The notes: generated by a model from the letters alone, not told the origin. A stretch of DNA of 13,753 nucleotides from JAYZBC01 sp036339375 (GCA_036339375.1 JAYZBC010000061.1:1-13753), one strand, 5' to 3'; shown: positions 1 to 7,864, counted from the first letter of the stretch. Made by a program: numbers and translations.

Positions 1-179
1 GGTTTTACCCAAACACGAGCAACTGCATCTTTTCTTTTTCCAGTAGCATATGAACGCCCTTTTTCGTCTACCTTTTTTTCATAAGTAACGGGAACCTCTA
101 GTTCAGCTGAATCCGGCATGGATGAAATGGTTTCATTTGGCATAACGTCTGCCAATGTAGGACTGTTTTCCTCAGCCAT
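1..179 (-). CDS. rpsI: 30S ribosomal protein S9, N-terminal part (cut by window edge)
   Basis: The reverse strand from ATG at 179 encodes about 59 codons starting MAEENSPTLADVM and reaching the S9 core YATGKRKDAVARVW before the window ends. S9 is a small-subunit protein whose C-terminal tail, not visible here, reaches the decoding site. The acidic, poorly conserved N-terminal extension followed by VPVTYEKKVDEKGRSYATG is what alphaproteobacterial S9 proteins look like. It starts 2 bases after the rplM stop, so the two are almost certainly co-transcribed and translationally coupled; rplM-rpsI is a nearly universal bacterial pair. Nothing unusual is visible apart from the truncation by the edge. 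Confidence 0.96.
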   Translation of the reverse strand, partial: MAEENSPTLADVMPNETISSMPDSAELEVPVTYEKKVDEKGRSYATGKRKDAVARVWVK

Positions 180-181
180 AT

Positions 182-646
182 TCAATTATTCCTTTTGTTT
201 TTCGGGTTCAATTGGCCAATATTTAGGATTTCCGGGGATTGGGCATCATGCGGATGTTTCGGTCCAGAATAAACTTTGAGTTTCCCTATTTGTTTTCGAC
301 CAAGTTTGCTCTTGGGAAGCATCCGCTCAACCGCTTTTTCAATAACCCGTTCCGGATGTAGTCCATCTAGTAATTGATCGGCGGTACGGTCTTTGATACC
401 GCCTGGATACCCGGTATGCCAATAGTATGTCTTGTCAGTCCTTTTTTGACCGGACAATTTCACTTTTTCGGCATTTACAACGATAATATTATCTCCGCAA
501 TCAATGTGTGGTGTATACATTGTTTTATGTTTTCCACGGAGCATTTTTGCCACGATGGAAGCTAGTCGGCCTAATATAATGTTTTCGGCATCGACTAAGT
601 ACCATTTGTGGACTACCTCATTTGGTTTTGCTGAATAAGTCTTCAT
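182..646 (-). CDS. rplM: 50S ribosomal protein L13
   Basis: This 154-residue protein is a full-length L13, an early-assembling large-subunit protein that binds 23S rRNA. The family blocks are all present: WYLVDAENIILGRLAS near residue 15, LRGKHKTMYTPHIDCGD around 36-52, YYWHTGYPGG around 74-83, and the ERMLPKSKLGR and VYSGPKHPHDAQ segments near the C-terminus. The start at 646 gives the usual MKTYSAKP N-terminus of alphaproteobacterial L13. It is the first gene of the rplM-rpsI operon reading leftwards. The C-terminus ends in a basic, Asn-rich tail (LNPKNKRNN), ordinary for the group. Confidence 0.97.
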   Translation of the reverse strand: MKTYSAKPNEVVHKWYLVDAENIILGRLASIVAKMLRGKHKTMYTPHIDCGDNIIVVNAEKVKLSGQKRTDKTYYWHTGYPGGIKDRTADQLLDGLHPERVIEKAVERMLPKSKLGRKQIGKLKVYSGPKHPHDAQSPEILNIGQLNPKNKRNN

Positions 647-881
647 AACCTGTATCTATATTAATTTTTTTAAATGTAGATGTAATAAAATTTAAGGGAT
701 CTATCCCAAGTAACAATTAAAAGTCAACTCTAAAATAATGTTAAAAAGCAAGTATTTAGTGTTACGGTAATATAATACCACATATTTACTTTTCCTTAAA
801 AAATTTTGGGGAGAACTTTTTTAAAATTTCCTTTTGTGACAATATTTCTCCTAATAAGAACTAGCGAAGAAAATACATGCC
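647..881. promoter_or_regulatory. Divergent promoter region between rplM-rpsI and the oxygenase gene
   Basis: This very AT-rich stretch of 235 bases must hold promoters for both directions. On the minus strand a TTGACT box (722-727 on the plus strand as AGTCAA) lies 17 bases from a poor -10 candidate (699-704). Next to it is a 12-base dyad, GGGATCTATCCC (696-707), in the rplM leader. On the plus strand a perfect TATAAT occurs at 771-776 with no good -35 box. The ribosome site before the ATG at 882 is weak (GAAGA near 866). These are sequence matches only, and in such AT-rich DNA boxes arise easily by chance. Confidence 0.3.
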
Positions 882-1901
882 ATGTCTATTCCGATTATTA
901 ATTTAAGCAGCTTTTTTGACGGCAAAGAAAAATTAAAAAAAGACATTGCCTATAAGCTCGATATAGCTTGTCGAGATATTGGATTTTTTGGAATTACAGG
1001 CCATGGAGTTGATGAAAAAGTGATGTCTAGGGCTAGAAGAATTTCAGAACAATTTTTTAATTTATCGACTGAAGAAAAATTACTTGTTGAACGCCCCCCG
1101 CAAAAAGTTAGCCGTGGATATAATCGGTTTATGGATCGTTCACTCTCTTATTCAATCGGAAAACAGGCTCCGCCCGACCTCCAGGAAGCATTTGCGTTTG
1201 GTCCTGAAGAATATACAAGTGGTGATTGGATCGAGGATGACCCAAATACGGCGATGCTCGCACCTAATCGATGGCCGATTAATCCGCCGGAATTCCGTAA
1301 AATTATGTTGGAGTATGATTTTGAAATGCGGTTACTAGGTGACCGTATGTTAAAAATTATTTCGTATGCATTAAAAATCGAACCTAGTTATTTTGATGAT
1401 AAATTTGACCATCAATCGAGCGTCGCTCGTTTAATTCGATATCCCGCTCAAAAGTCTAACCCAAAAAAAGGTCAATTTCGTGCGGGTGAGCATACAGATT
1501 ATGGGACCATTACATTTTTACGTGGTGATCCGGTTCCAGGTGGCACAGAAGTAAAAACGCGTGAGGGAGACTGGATAGAAATACAATGTCCGCCGGGGGG
1601 ATTTGTATGCAATATAGGAGATGCATTAGCTCGTTGGACAAATGATCGTTGGATTTCTACTTTGCACCGTGTTGCTAACCCACCAAAAGAAGCAAAAAAA
1701 ATTGATCGAATTTCTTTAGTTTACTTTCATAGTCCCAACCACGATTCATTAATTGAGTGCCTTCCAAGCTGCATAGGGACAAGTGGAAAAAGATATAAAT
1801 CGATAACATTTTCCAATCACTATCTTAGCAAAGTCATGAAAGCGGCACATGGCCGCCTTAATGCTAAAGTCGAAGATGCAGCGAAGTTAAGTACAATATA
1901 A
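882..1901 (+). CDS. 2-oxoglutarate/Fe(II)-dependent oxygenase, isopenicillin N synthase-like
   Basis: This 339-residue protein has the two-domain layout of the isopenicillin N synthase/gibberellin oxidase superfamily. The N-terminal DIOX_N domain (about residues 3-120) includes the typical DIACRDIGFFGITGHGV segment. The C-terminal jelly-roll Fe(II)/2OG domain spans about 178-285. The iron triad is visible: H204 and D206 in GEHTDYG, and H262 in LHRVANP. R276 and S278 (RISLVYF) match the RxS pair that binds the 2-oxoglutarate carboxylate. Family members hydroxylate, desaturate or cyclise small molecules with O2. The substrate cannot be told from sequence, since bacterial homologues are mostly uncharacterised. 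The stop codon overlaps the start of the next gene (TAATG), so the two form a unit. Confidence 0.9.
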   Translation: MSIPIINLSSFFDGKEKLKKDIAYKLDIACRDIGFFGITGHGVDEKVMSRARRISEQFFNLSTEEKLLVERPPQKVSRGYNRFMDRSLSYSIGKQAPPDLQEAFAFGPEEYTSGDWIEDDPNTAMLAPNRWPINPPEFRKIMLEYDFEMRLLGDRMLKIISYALKIEPSYFDDKFDHQSSVARLIRYPAQKSNPKKGQFRAGEHTDYGTITFLRGDPVPGGTEVKTREGDWIEIQCPPGGFVCNIGDALARWTNDRWISTLHRVANPPKEAKKIDRISLVYFHSPNHDSLIECLPSCIGTSGKRYKSITFSNHYLSKVMKAAHGRLNAKVEDAAKLSTI

Positions 1902-2257
1902 TGATTCAAATTTTTGGGATTAAAAATTGTGATGCTTGCCGTAAGGCAGTCAAATGGATGGAAACAGAAGGTTTTAAATACAAATTTAGTGATCTTCGTA
2001 TCGATGAGTTAAAAATTAGTACAATTAACAACTGGATACAGAACATTGGCGTCGAAACTTTATTAAATCGCCGGAGCACCACTTGGCGTAGCTTACCAAA
2101 TAAAATTAAAGAGAATTTAGATGAGCAAAGAACAGCTCAATTGATGAAAGAATTTCCTACTTTAATTAAAAGACCTGTTTTTAATATTGGGTCCAAGTTT
2201 TGTGTGGGCTACACACAAACATCAAAAGTTTTTTTGACGAATGAAATTAAAAAATAA
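1901..2257 (+). CDS. ArsC/Spx-family protein, YffB-like
   Basis: This protein of 118 residues has a thioredoxin-like fold of the ArsC family. It follows the pattern of E. coli YffB: GIKNCDACRKA at residues 6-16, LLNRRSTTWRSL in the middle and LIKRPVF near residue 88. The N-terminal cysteines C10 and C13 form a CxxC pair, and arginines in the RR and KRP motifs sit where ArsC binds its oxyanion. YffB-type proteins are thought to be glutathione-dependent thiol reductases rather than true arsenate reductases, and no ars genes are nearby. Its ATG overlaps the stop of the 2OG oxygenase by one base, so translational coupling is likely. A role in keeping the iron oxygenase reduced is conceivable but unsupported. 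Confidence 0.88.
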   Translation: MIQIFGIKNCDACRKAVKWMETEGFKYKFSDLRIDELKISTINNWIQNIGVETLLNRRSTTWRSLPNKIKENLDEQRTAQLMKEFPTLIKRPVFNIGSKFCVGYTQTSKVFLTNEIKK

Positions 2258-2304
2258 TTTGTTGATTAAAAATTTTAGAATTAAATTTTATCTAAACCTG
2301 CAAC

Positions 2305-3549
2305 TTACTGTGCAGAATCTATAATAGGGTCCGAATTTCTGGGAGAATTTTTCATTGAAGGAATGAATGAGCCAAATGCTATAACAATGACTGCAAGGAT
2401 TAAAAGAAAACCAAAAAACCAAAATACTCCTGCAACACGGTTAAAAATTTCACCAACTGCGAGTATTGCAAACGATCCTCCCCCTAAAGCAATCACAAAT
2501 TTTGCGCTAAATGCGCGGGCGCGCCAATTTTCCGGACAAAACCTGACAATAATACAATTTTCTGCCGGTAAGCAGCCGGTAAACATAACCATCATCATTG
2601 CGGCTACCAACACCAAGGAAACACCGTTTAAATGAACTGCTACTAACAACAATGGAATTACTGCGCTAAACATTCCGATATAGACAGCCTTTGGAGAATA
2701 ACGGGAAGCTAAGTGCCCGCCTAATATTTGGCCGAATACACCTGCAAGTAAAACGAGCGTAACAAGACTCGAACTCAAAGTAAGACCACTTTCCCTATTC
2801 ATGGAAAAAAATGATACTAAGTTTTTTAAAGAGTCATCAAAAATTTTAGGTAAACCAGTCGTATAAGCTTGAGCTATTAGTCCAACCGAAAGAGCAGTAA
2901 AGGCAACAAGGGTAAGAGCCAAAACCGATGTACCTAATTTAACCGGAGAAATTTCTTGGAATAATTTCGGTTTTCCACCTATATCCATGTTTCGATCCGT
3001 AAATAATAAAAAACCAAATCCAACCAGTAGACAAATTGCACCTGGTATAAAAAATGCTGCTCTCCAACCCCAAAGCTGACACAAACCAGCTGAAATCAGA
3101 GCGGCGGCGGCCAAGCCAAATGTCCCAAAAGCACCATTAAAACCCAGAGCTTTTGCCCGATTTACTGAATGTTGGACGACAAAATTTGTTCCGACTGGAT
3201 GATAAATAGCAGCAAATAAACCAATGGCTCCTAAGCCAAAAGAAATCTCAAGAGGTGAGTTGGCAAATCCAGTTAGAAAAGTTGCTAGTCCTGTACCAAT
3301 CAAATAGATTGCCAACATCCACCAACTGCTCCACTTGTCTCCCAACCAACCGGCTGGCAGCGCAGCTAGCCCATAGAGCAAAGACCCAATAAAAAATAAT
3401 TTAAATAATTCTCCGTAAGATACCCCCCAAATATCCGCCAATGTTAATGCGATTGTCGGGTAAATCAACATTATCACGTGGTTTAAAAAGTGCCCAATGT
3501 TAGCAAAACCTAATGCCCTCCTGGGCATTGTTCTCGTGTCAGCAACCAT
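2305..3549 (-). CDS. MFS transporter, fosmidomycin-resistance (FSR)-like
   Basis: This 414-residue inner-membrane protein has about 12 hydrophobic segments. Its N-terminal half resembles the FSR branch of the major facilitator superfamily: GHFLNHVIMLIYPTIALTLA in helix 1, LPAGWLGDKW in the loop between helices 2 and 3 (the MFS signature loop), and the helix-4/5 region with IYHPVGTNFV. FSR-like proteins are proton-coupled exporters of small drugs or metabolites; the true substrate is unknown. A possible second start is M8 (MPRRALGF), which removes a short polar leader. The gene lies 106 bases downstream of cutA on the same strand and ends 47 bases from the ArsC-like gene in a convergent arrangement. 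Confidence 0.9.
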   Translation of the reverse strand: MVADTRTMPRRALGFANIGHFLNHVIMLIYPTIALTLADIWGVSYGELFKLFFIGSLLYGLAALPAGWLGDKWSSWWMLAIYLIGTGLATFLTGFANSPLEISFGLGAIGLFAAIYHPVGTNFVVQHSVNRAKALGFNGAFGTFGLAAAALISAGLCQLWGWRAAFFIPGAICLLVGFGFLLFTDRNMDIGGKPKLFQEISPVKLGTSVLALTLVAFTALSVGLIAQAYTTGLPKIFDDSLKNLVSFFSMNRESGLTLSSSLVTLVLLAGVFGQILGGHLASRYSPKAVYIGMFSAVIPLLLVAVHLNGVSLVLVAAMMMVMFTGCLPAENCIIVRFCPENWRARAFSAKFVIALGGGSFAILAVGEIFNRVAGVFWFFGFLLILAVIVIAFGSFIPSMKNSPRNSDPIIDSAQ

Positions 3550-3655
3550 TTTTTCTTTTCAATCGACTAAAAATAATTTTATTCATTTAAACACCAACCT
3601 ATTTCCAAAATTTACGGAAATTATAATTGAAAAACTTCTTTCTTTGATAAAAAAT

Positions 3656-3988
3656 TCACTTTACTTGTTCGTTAATCCAATTCAAAAATTTTGGATTGCC
3701 ACCAATTATCGGTATAGCGACTACACAAGGGCATTCATACGAGTGACACTCTTTGATCTTAGCAGTAACCGGTTTAATTAAATTACTTCGAGTTTTAGCA
3801 ATTAAAATGAACTCCTCATCTGTTTGGGTTTTTCCTTGCCAACGATAAATGGAATGCATGCCTCCAATAATATTTACACAGGCAGACAAACCTTCTTCGA
3901 CTAAAATTTTTCCAATGGTTTTAGCCTCATCAAACGACCCGGTCGTTACGTAAACAACACATAAATCATGGGATATTTTGGTACCCAT
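3656..3988 (-). CDS. cutA: Divalent-cation tolerance protein CutA
   Basis: This protein is 110 residues long, the usual length for CutA1, a small trimeric protein with a ferredoxin-like fold. Conserved blocks are VYVTTGSFDEAKTIG (12-26), GLSACVNIIGGMHSIYRWQGK (33-53) and the C-terminal HSYECPCVVAIPI (82-94) with NWINEQ. CutA was linked to copper tolerance in E. coli, but its biochemical role is still not settled. The start at 3988 is the only sensible ATG. It is read divergently from the small gene at 4101 and lies upstream of the FSR-like transporter, with which it may be co-transcribed. Confidence 0.94.
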   Translation of the reverse strand: MGTKISHDLCVVYVTTGSFDEAKTIGKILVEEGLSACVNIIGGMHSIYRWQGKTQTDEEFILIAKTRSNLIKPVTAKIKECHSYECPCVVAIPIIGGNPKFLNWINEQVK

Positions 3989-4088
3989 AAATAAAACCTT
4001 AATTGATTAAAGAAAAAAATTAAGCTAAGTCTAACATACATTACCAAGGTAATTTAAGGTCTCCGGGGGGAGAAACTTATCTTTAAAC

Positions 4089-4103
4089 GGGGGGAGCACC
4101 GTG
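4089..4103 (+). promoter_or_regulatory. Strong ribosome binding site supporting a GTG start at 4101
   Basis: The purine run GGGGGGAG (4089-4096) stands 4 bases before GTG at 4101. It supports this GTG as the true start of the small gene and argues that the gene is real rather than a shadow of another frame. Confidence 0.5.
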
Positions 4104-4463
4104 TCGGGAAACAAAAACTCGGACGCATTTAGCAAACAATTTCTATTTGTTAAACCAAACGTGAACCAAAGTAGATGGCTCAAAAGAGGTTTAAACAAAC
4201 CTGAAGGTAAACTTCCTTTATTTGACGGTAACGGAAAAAAAATTTCAGATCGAACGATAAAAAGTTGCTTAAAAAAGGGCTGGGCAAAACCGTGGTTCAG
4301 CAATCCAGGCAAGACAAGTTGGACCATGTGTAAATTAACCCATCTGGGGAAGGTAGTTGCAGAAGAGAAGTCTGACCAACTTTATATTCGTGGTACTTTG
4401 GTTCCGCGGGCTAGAACAGCAACAAGGGCTAATAAAAAAATACCAATTAAACCGACAATATAA
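4101..4463 (+). CDS. Small conserved protein of unknown function (possible winged-helix fold)
   Basis: This 120-residue protein has no catalytic motif I can name. Residues 10-95 look like a real globular domain: FLFVKPNVNQSRWLKRGL, GKLPLFDGNGKKISDRTIKS, then GWAKPWFSNPG and CKLTHLGKVVAEE. The last stretch (LTxLGK) resembles the end of a winged-helix domain, and similar short proteins occur in alphaproteobacterial genomes as far as I recall; both are inference. It starts with GTG behind a strong ribosome site and is divergent from cutA. The C-terminal 25 or so residues, rich in Arg, Thr and Lys, are encoded on the strand opposite the end of the MFS gene and may be a recent extension beyond the domain. 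Confidence 0.7.
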   Translation: MSGNKNSDAFSKQFLFVKPNVNQSRWLKRGLNKPEGKLPLFDGNGKKISDRTIKSCLKKGWAKPWFSNPGKTSWTMCKLTHLGKVVAEEKSDQLYIRGTLVPRARTATRANKKIPIKPTI

Positions 4464-5590
4464 AATGCTGTTTCTAATCCGAAATAATGCGCTAAAAATC
4501 CCATAACAATTGGCACCAAAACATTCGCCGTTTGGTTGCAAGTCATTCGAAGACCCATCGCCATTCCCTGTACATCTAGTCCTACAGAACGTGCTATCAA
4601 AGAGACTATAATAACGACGCTAATTGCCAAAACAGCACCTCGAATACATGACGCAAGAAAAAGGGGAACAAAATCCGAGAAATGAGGGACAACAGCTATT
4701 GCTAGTATCGAAATTAGCGTTGTTATTACAAGAAGTTTAAATTCATTAAATTTGCGCGCTAACCATCCACTCCCAAGTGCAGCTATTCCCATTAAACCGG
4801 TCGCAGAGACAAGAATCCCAATTAAAGTTCCTGACATTCCTATACCGTGCAGGTAAACTGCGTAAAAAGTACTCTGCATGCCGCTCCCAAATTGGCGTAT
4901 CACAGTAATCATTAGAACAACGGATATAAGTGGAATAGCAAAAAGTCTAAATGCAGAAACATAATCTGTAATCCTTGGCGTAATCGACTTTAAAAAGGGT
5001 TCAGGAGGTGAAACCGGCTCTGAAACGCCGATTTTTGGAAGAATTATTGCCGAATAAAGCAAACCCAAACCCCAAAGACTTAAGGCGGAAAATCCACCCC
5101 ACGGACCAAAAATATCCCACGCCGCACCTGCAAATGGAGGACCAACAAAAGTGCCAACCCGTGTCGAAAATATTAATCGACCAGTGTATGTAGGGTTTCC
5201 ATGCAAAATTTGACCGGTAAGCGCCTGAGCACCGATCCAGCCAAATGAATCTGCAAGGCCGCTGATTAGTTGGATTAAAATTATTGCAAAAATCCAGGGG
5301 GCAATTGGATAAACAAATGGTATGAGAACCATGATTAAACTAAAAACAATAATTACTTTTTGGGTTCCCAATCGATCCATCATCGCACCACCATGGATAG
5401 CAAAAAGCAACGGTCCCACATACCGTGCACCAAATACGATTCCAATCATAAAGTAAGGTGCGCCAAGCTTAACGAGCCATAACTGTAAAACGACTAAAAC
5501 AAGGTCCGGTACGCTGTTACTAAAAAACGCCACACCATAAACCGGTACCTGAACTTTCATTGGTAGAGTAGTGTGGATATTCCGAGACAT
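4382..5590 (-). CDS. MFS transporter
   Basis: This 402-residue protein has about 12 membrane segments and a standard MFS layout. The signature loop between helices 2 and 3 appears as GGAMMDRLGTQK near residues 67-78, and the helix-4/5 region (RVGTFVGPPFAGAAWDIFG, about 144-162) is typical of drug or metabolite permeases. A hydrophilic linker with several Pro and Glu residues (VSEPVSPPEPFLKS) near 194-207 divides the two six-helix halves. The substrate is unknown. The gene diverges from the YbfB-like transporter with a 116-base gap, so the two may share control. Its 3' end overlaps the end of the small plus-strand gene by 82 bases, which is unusually long for convergent genes. Confidence 0.9.
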   Translation of the reverse strand: MSRNIHTTLPMKVQVPVYGVAFFSNSVPDLVLVVLQLWLVKLGAPYFMIGIVFGARYVGPLLFAIHGGAMMDRLGTQKVIIVFSLIMVLIPFVYPIAPWIFAIILIQLISGLADSFGWIGAQALTGQILHGNPTYTGRLIFSTRVGTFVGPPFAGAAWDIFGPWGGFSALSLWGLGLLYSAIILPKIGVSEPVSPPEPFLKSITPRITDYVSAFRLFAIPLISVVLMITVIRQFGSGMQSTFYAVYLHGIGMSGTLIGILVSATGLMGIAALGSGWLARKFNEFKLLVITTLISILAIAVVPHFSDFVPLFLASCIRGAVLAISVVIIVSLIARSVGLDVQGMAMGLRMTCNQTANVLVPIVMGFLAHYFGLETAFYIVGLIGIFLLALVAVLARGTKVPRI

Positions 5591-5706
5591 ACTATTTTTT
5601 ACTCAACTTAAATCCGTTAGGAGGGCAAGGTAATACTTTTTTAAAAACAAACAAATCTCGCGTTAGGTATGGACGAGAAACAATCACTGGTTCACTCTTT
5701 ACTACC

Positions 5707-6897
5707 GTGAAGATTTTTTCTCAAATATCTTTTTGGTGTCGATTGTCCATTGCTGGTGGAGCAACATTGTTAATTGGCATGGGACTAGGGCGATTTTCTT
5801 TCTCACCATTAATTCCAGAATTGATTGAAACCGGAATTCTAACTTCTCAAGAGGCCGGAATTATTGCCGCTTCAAATTTTGCTGGATATCTCTTTGGAGC
5901 TTTAAGTGCTCCATTTGTGAGGCTGTTTTTTGGTGAAATAGGGAGCATGAAATGTTGTTTGGTTTTAGCACTTTTAAGCTTATTCGCCTGCATTCTTCCC
6001 TGGGGCTTTTGGTGGCTGGTTTTTTGGCGTGCCCTTTTAGGAGGGCTAGTAGGAATCATGATGATTTACTGCCTTGCTATAGCAACTCGTTTTGCACCAA
6101 AGGGAAAACTTGGGGCAGCCACAGGTATTGTTTACACCGGTGTTGGAATTGGAATTTTCCTTTCTGGTTCCCTCATTCCTTGGCTTTTAAGCTTCAGCCT
6201 TGCAATCGCTTGGTTAGGAATAGCTTCAATTGGTTTGATAGCCTTTATGGTGGCTTTTTGGGGATGGACCTCTCCAATACCAGAGAACAATAAAGGTATT
6301 AACCTTTCCAAAAACCTTTCTCACCAAAAAATTAAATGGAATTCAACTGTCGTAGGTTTAATAAGTGCGCGAACATTTTTTTCGCTTGGTCTCATTCCCC
6401 ACACTATTTATTGGGTTGATTATCTTGTTCGCGGCCTTGGTAATGACATGGATTTCGGTGGGATGCATTGGGCATTATTTGGGTGTGGTGCTATTCTTGG
6501 AACGTACCTTTGGGGGAGGCTGGCAGATCAAATTGGGTTTCGGTTTGGGTTGGGTTTAGCCTTTGCAGCCGTTGCAGCAGGCATTGCTCTGCCTGTGATC
6601 TACACAACGGATTGGACACTTATTTTATCATCTCTCGTAGTAGGAGCCCAACCAGGCCTTACTGCAATTCTGTCAGGAAGGTTTCATCAACTAGTGGGAG
6701 CGGACAGGATGGCAGCAGTCTGGAGAATGTCAGCTTTGGTTGCTACCGTAATTCAAGCTATCGGTGCGTACGGCTATGTTACCCTTTTTTCAATGTTTGA
6801 TGATTACACAGCAATTTTTCTTGCCGGCAGTGCTTCTATGGCATTGGGCGCAGTGCTAGCCCTAACAATGAAAAAATCAGAACACATTCAGGGATAA
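5707..6897 (+). CDS. YbfB/YjiJ-family MFS transporter
   Basis: This 396-residue, 12-helix protein matches the YbfB/YjiJ branch of the MFS. The family hallmark is the first helix, which leads into IGMGLGRFSFSPLIPELIETG (about 23-43), followed by NFAGYLFGAL; the helix-4/5 region includes GIVYTGVGIGIFLSG. Functions of this family are mostly unknown; it is often grouped with sugar or organic-acid permeases. I use GTG at 5707 because no ATG, GTG or TTG occurs in frame upstream and the family N-terminus fits. There is no clear ribosome site, but a 13-codon ORF (ATG at 5669) ends in the overlap GTGA exactly at this start, which could couple translation. Confidence 0.88.
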   Translation: MKIFSQISFWCRLSIAGGATLLIGMGLGRFSFSPLIPELIETGILTSQEAGIIAASNFAGYLFGALSAPFVRLFFGEIGSMKCCLVLALLSLFACILPWGFWWLVFWRALLGGLVGIMMIYCLAIATRFAPKGKLGAATGIVYTGVGIGIFLSGSLIPWLLSFSLAIAWLGIASIGLIAFMVAFWGWTSPIPENNKGINLSKNLSHQKIKWNSTVVGLISARTFFSLGLIPHTIYWVDYLVRGLGNDMDFGGMHWALFGCGAILGTYLWGRLADQIGFRFGLGLAFAAVAAGIALPVIYTTDWTLILSSLVVGAQPGLTAILSGRFHQLVGADRMAAVWRMSALVATVIQAIGAYGYVTLFSMFDDYTAIFLAGSASMALGAVLALTMKKSEHIQG

Positions 6898-6982
6898 ATT
6901 TGATTTTGTGTTTGTAATAGAAATAGGTCTTTTAAAAAAAGTTTGTCCTGTATCGAAACAAATCTCTTTAGTTACATGAGTT

Positions 6983-7009
6983 TTGAAAATGATTAAACAT
7001 GTGTATAAA
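6983..7009 (+). promoter_or_regulatory. Candidate sigma-70 promoter for the NadX-like gene
   Basis: TTGAAA (6983-6988) and TATAAA (7004-7009) are separated by 15 bases, slightly short of the ideal 17. The -10 box ends about 42 bases before the ATG at 7052, which is preceded by a strong ribosome site (AAGGGGG, 7041-7047). The spacing is imperfect and the DNA is AT-rich, so this remains a candidate. Confidence 0.35.
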
Positions 7010-7051
7010 AAAGTTGGATGCGATTTTATTAAAAAATTTTAAGGGGGTCTA

Positions 7052-7864
7052 ATGAGAAAGGTTGCTCTGATCGGCTATGGGGCCATAGCCCGGATTACCT
7101 TAGAACAAATTGCTGAAAACAATTCAGCCGGTTTAGTCAATGTTTCAGGCGTTTTAGTGAGGCAAAACCGTGAAGCGGAAACACGCTCTGCTTTAGGAGA
7201 TTCTATTTCTGTTGTGACTTCTGTAGAAGAACTCATCCGCTTAGCACCAAACATCATTGCCGAATGCGCCGGCCAGGAGGCAGTCCATGAATATGCCAAA
7301 CCAATTTTGTTGGCTGGAATCGATCTAATGGTAATTTCTACCGGAGCGTTGGGGGATAACACATTAAGAAATAGCCTTATAAAAATATGCAAACGCAATG
7401 GTACAAAGATTGTGGTTCCTTCCGGTGCGATTGCAGGGCTTGATGGTTTGAATTCCTTGAGAATTGGGGGTTTAGAAACTGTAACATATGTTTCTACAAA
7501 ACCTCCACTGGCATGGAAAGGGACACCCGCGGAACAAATTTTTGATCTTAAAAAGATTTCAAAACGTACTGAACTTTATACAGGTCCTGCTAGATCCGCA
7601 GCAAAGTTATACCCAAAAAATGCTAATTTAGCAGTTACCGTCGCGTTAGCGGGCGTAGGTTTAGAAAAAACTAGAATTCAACTCATTGCAGACCCAAATG
7701 TTGCCCCCAACAATGTTGGTGAAATAATCGCCAAGGGCAAATTTGGTGAATTAAAAGTTGAATGCCGAGGCTTACCAGCACCGGAAAACCCAAAAACTTC
7801 GGCAACAACGGCATTATCCCTTGCTCATGCAATTTTAAAAAATACCAATGCGATTTTAATATAG
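7052..7864 (+). CDS. NadX-like aspartate dehydrogenase homologue with altered active site
   Basis: This 270-residue protein has the two domains of L-aspartate dehydrogenase: an N-terminal Rossmann domain with IGYGAIAR (7-14) and ECAGQEAVHEYA (71-82), and a C-terminal DUF108 catalytic domain with VPSGAIAGLDGL (122-133), KPPLAWKGTPAE (150-161), LYPKNANLAVTVALAG (186-201) and NPKTSATTALS (246-256). NadX oxidises aspartate to iminoaspartate with NAD(P). In that family the segment after ADPxxxxN normally reads N-x-H-E-I, with the His in the active site. Here it reads NNVGEI, with G223 (codon 7718-7720) in its place. No nadA or nadC is nearby. The setting beside a catabolic operon suggests a role other than NAD synthesis, perhaps on another amino or imino acid. 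Confidence 0.85.
   Translation: MRKVALIGYGAIARITLEQIAENNSAGLVNVSGVLVRQNREAETRSALGDSISVVTSVEELIRLAPNIIAECAGQEAVHEYAKPILLAGIDLMVISTGALGDNTLRNSLIKICKRNGTKIVVPSGAIAGLDGLNSLRIGGLETVTYVSTKPPLAWKGTPAEQIFDLKKISKRTELYTGPARSAAKLYPKNANLAVTVALAGVGLEKTRIQLIADPNVAPNNVGEIIAKGKFGELKVECRGLPAPENPKTSATTALSLAHAILKNTNAILI

Noticed and set aside
1901..2257. Arsenate reductase (arsC) function.
   Set aside because: The pattern is of the YffB type (GIKNCDAC, TTWRSL, KRP) and there are no arsenic-resistance genes around it.
2269..2289. AT-only hairpin (AAAATTT / AAATTTT) between the ArsC-like and FSR-like genes, as a bidirectional terminator.
   Set aside because: The 7 base pairs are all A-T, there is no GC stem, and such hairpins are common by chance in this DNA.
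4031..4327. Minus-strand frame of 98 codons opposite the small gene.
   Set aside because: It has low-complexity Phe- and Leu-rich sequence without a family pattern and is the antisense of a frame with a strong ribosome site.
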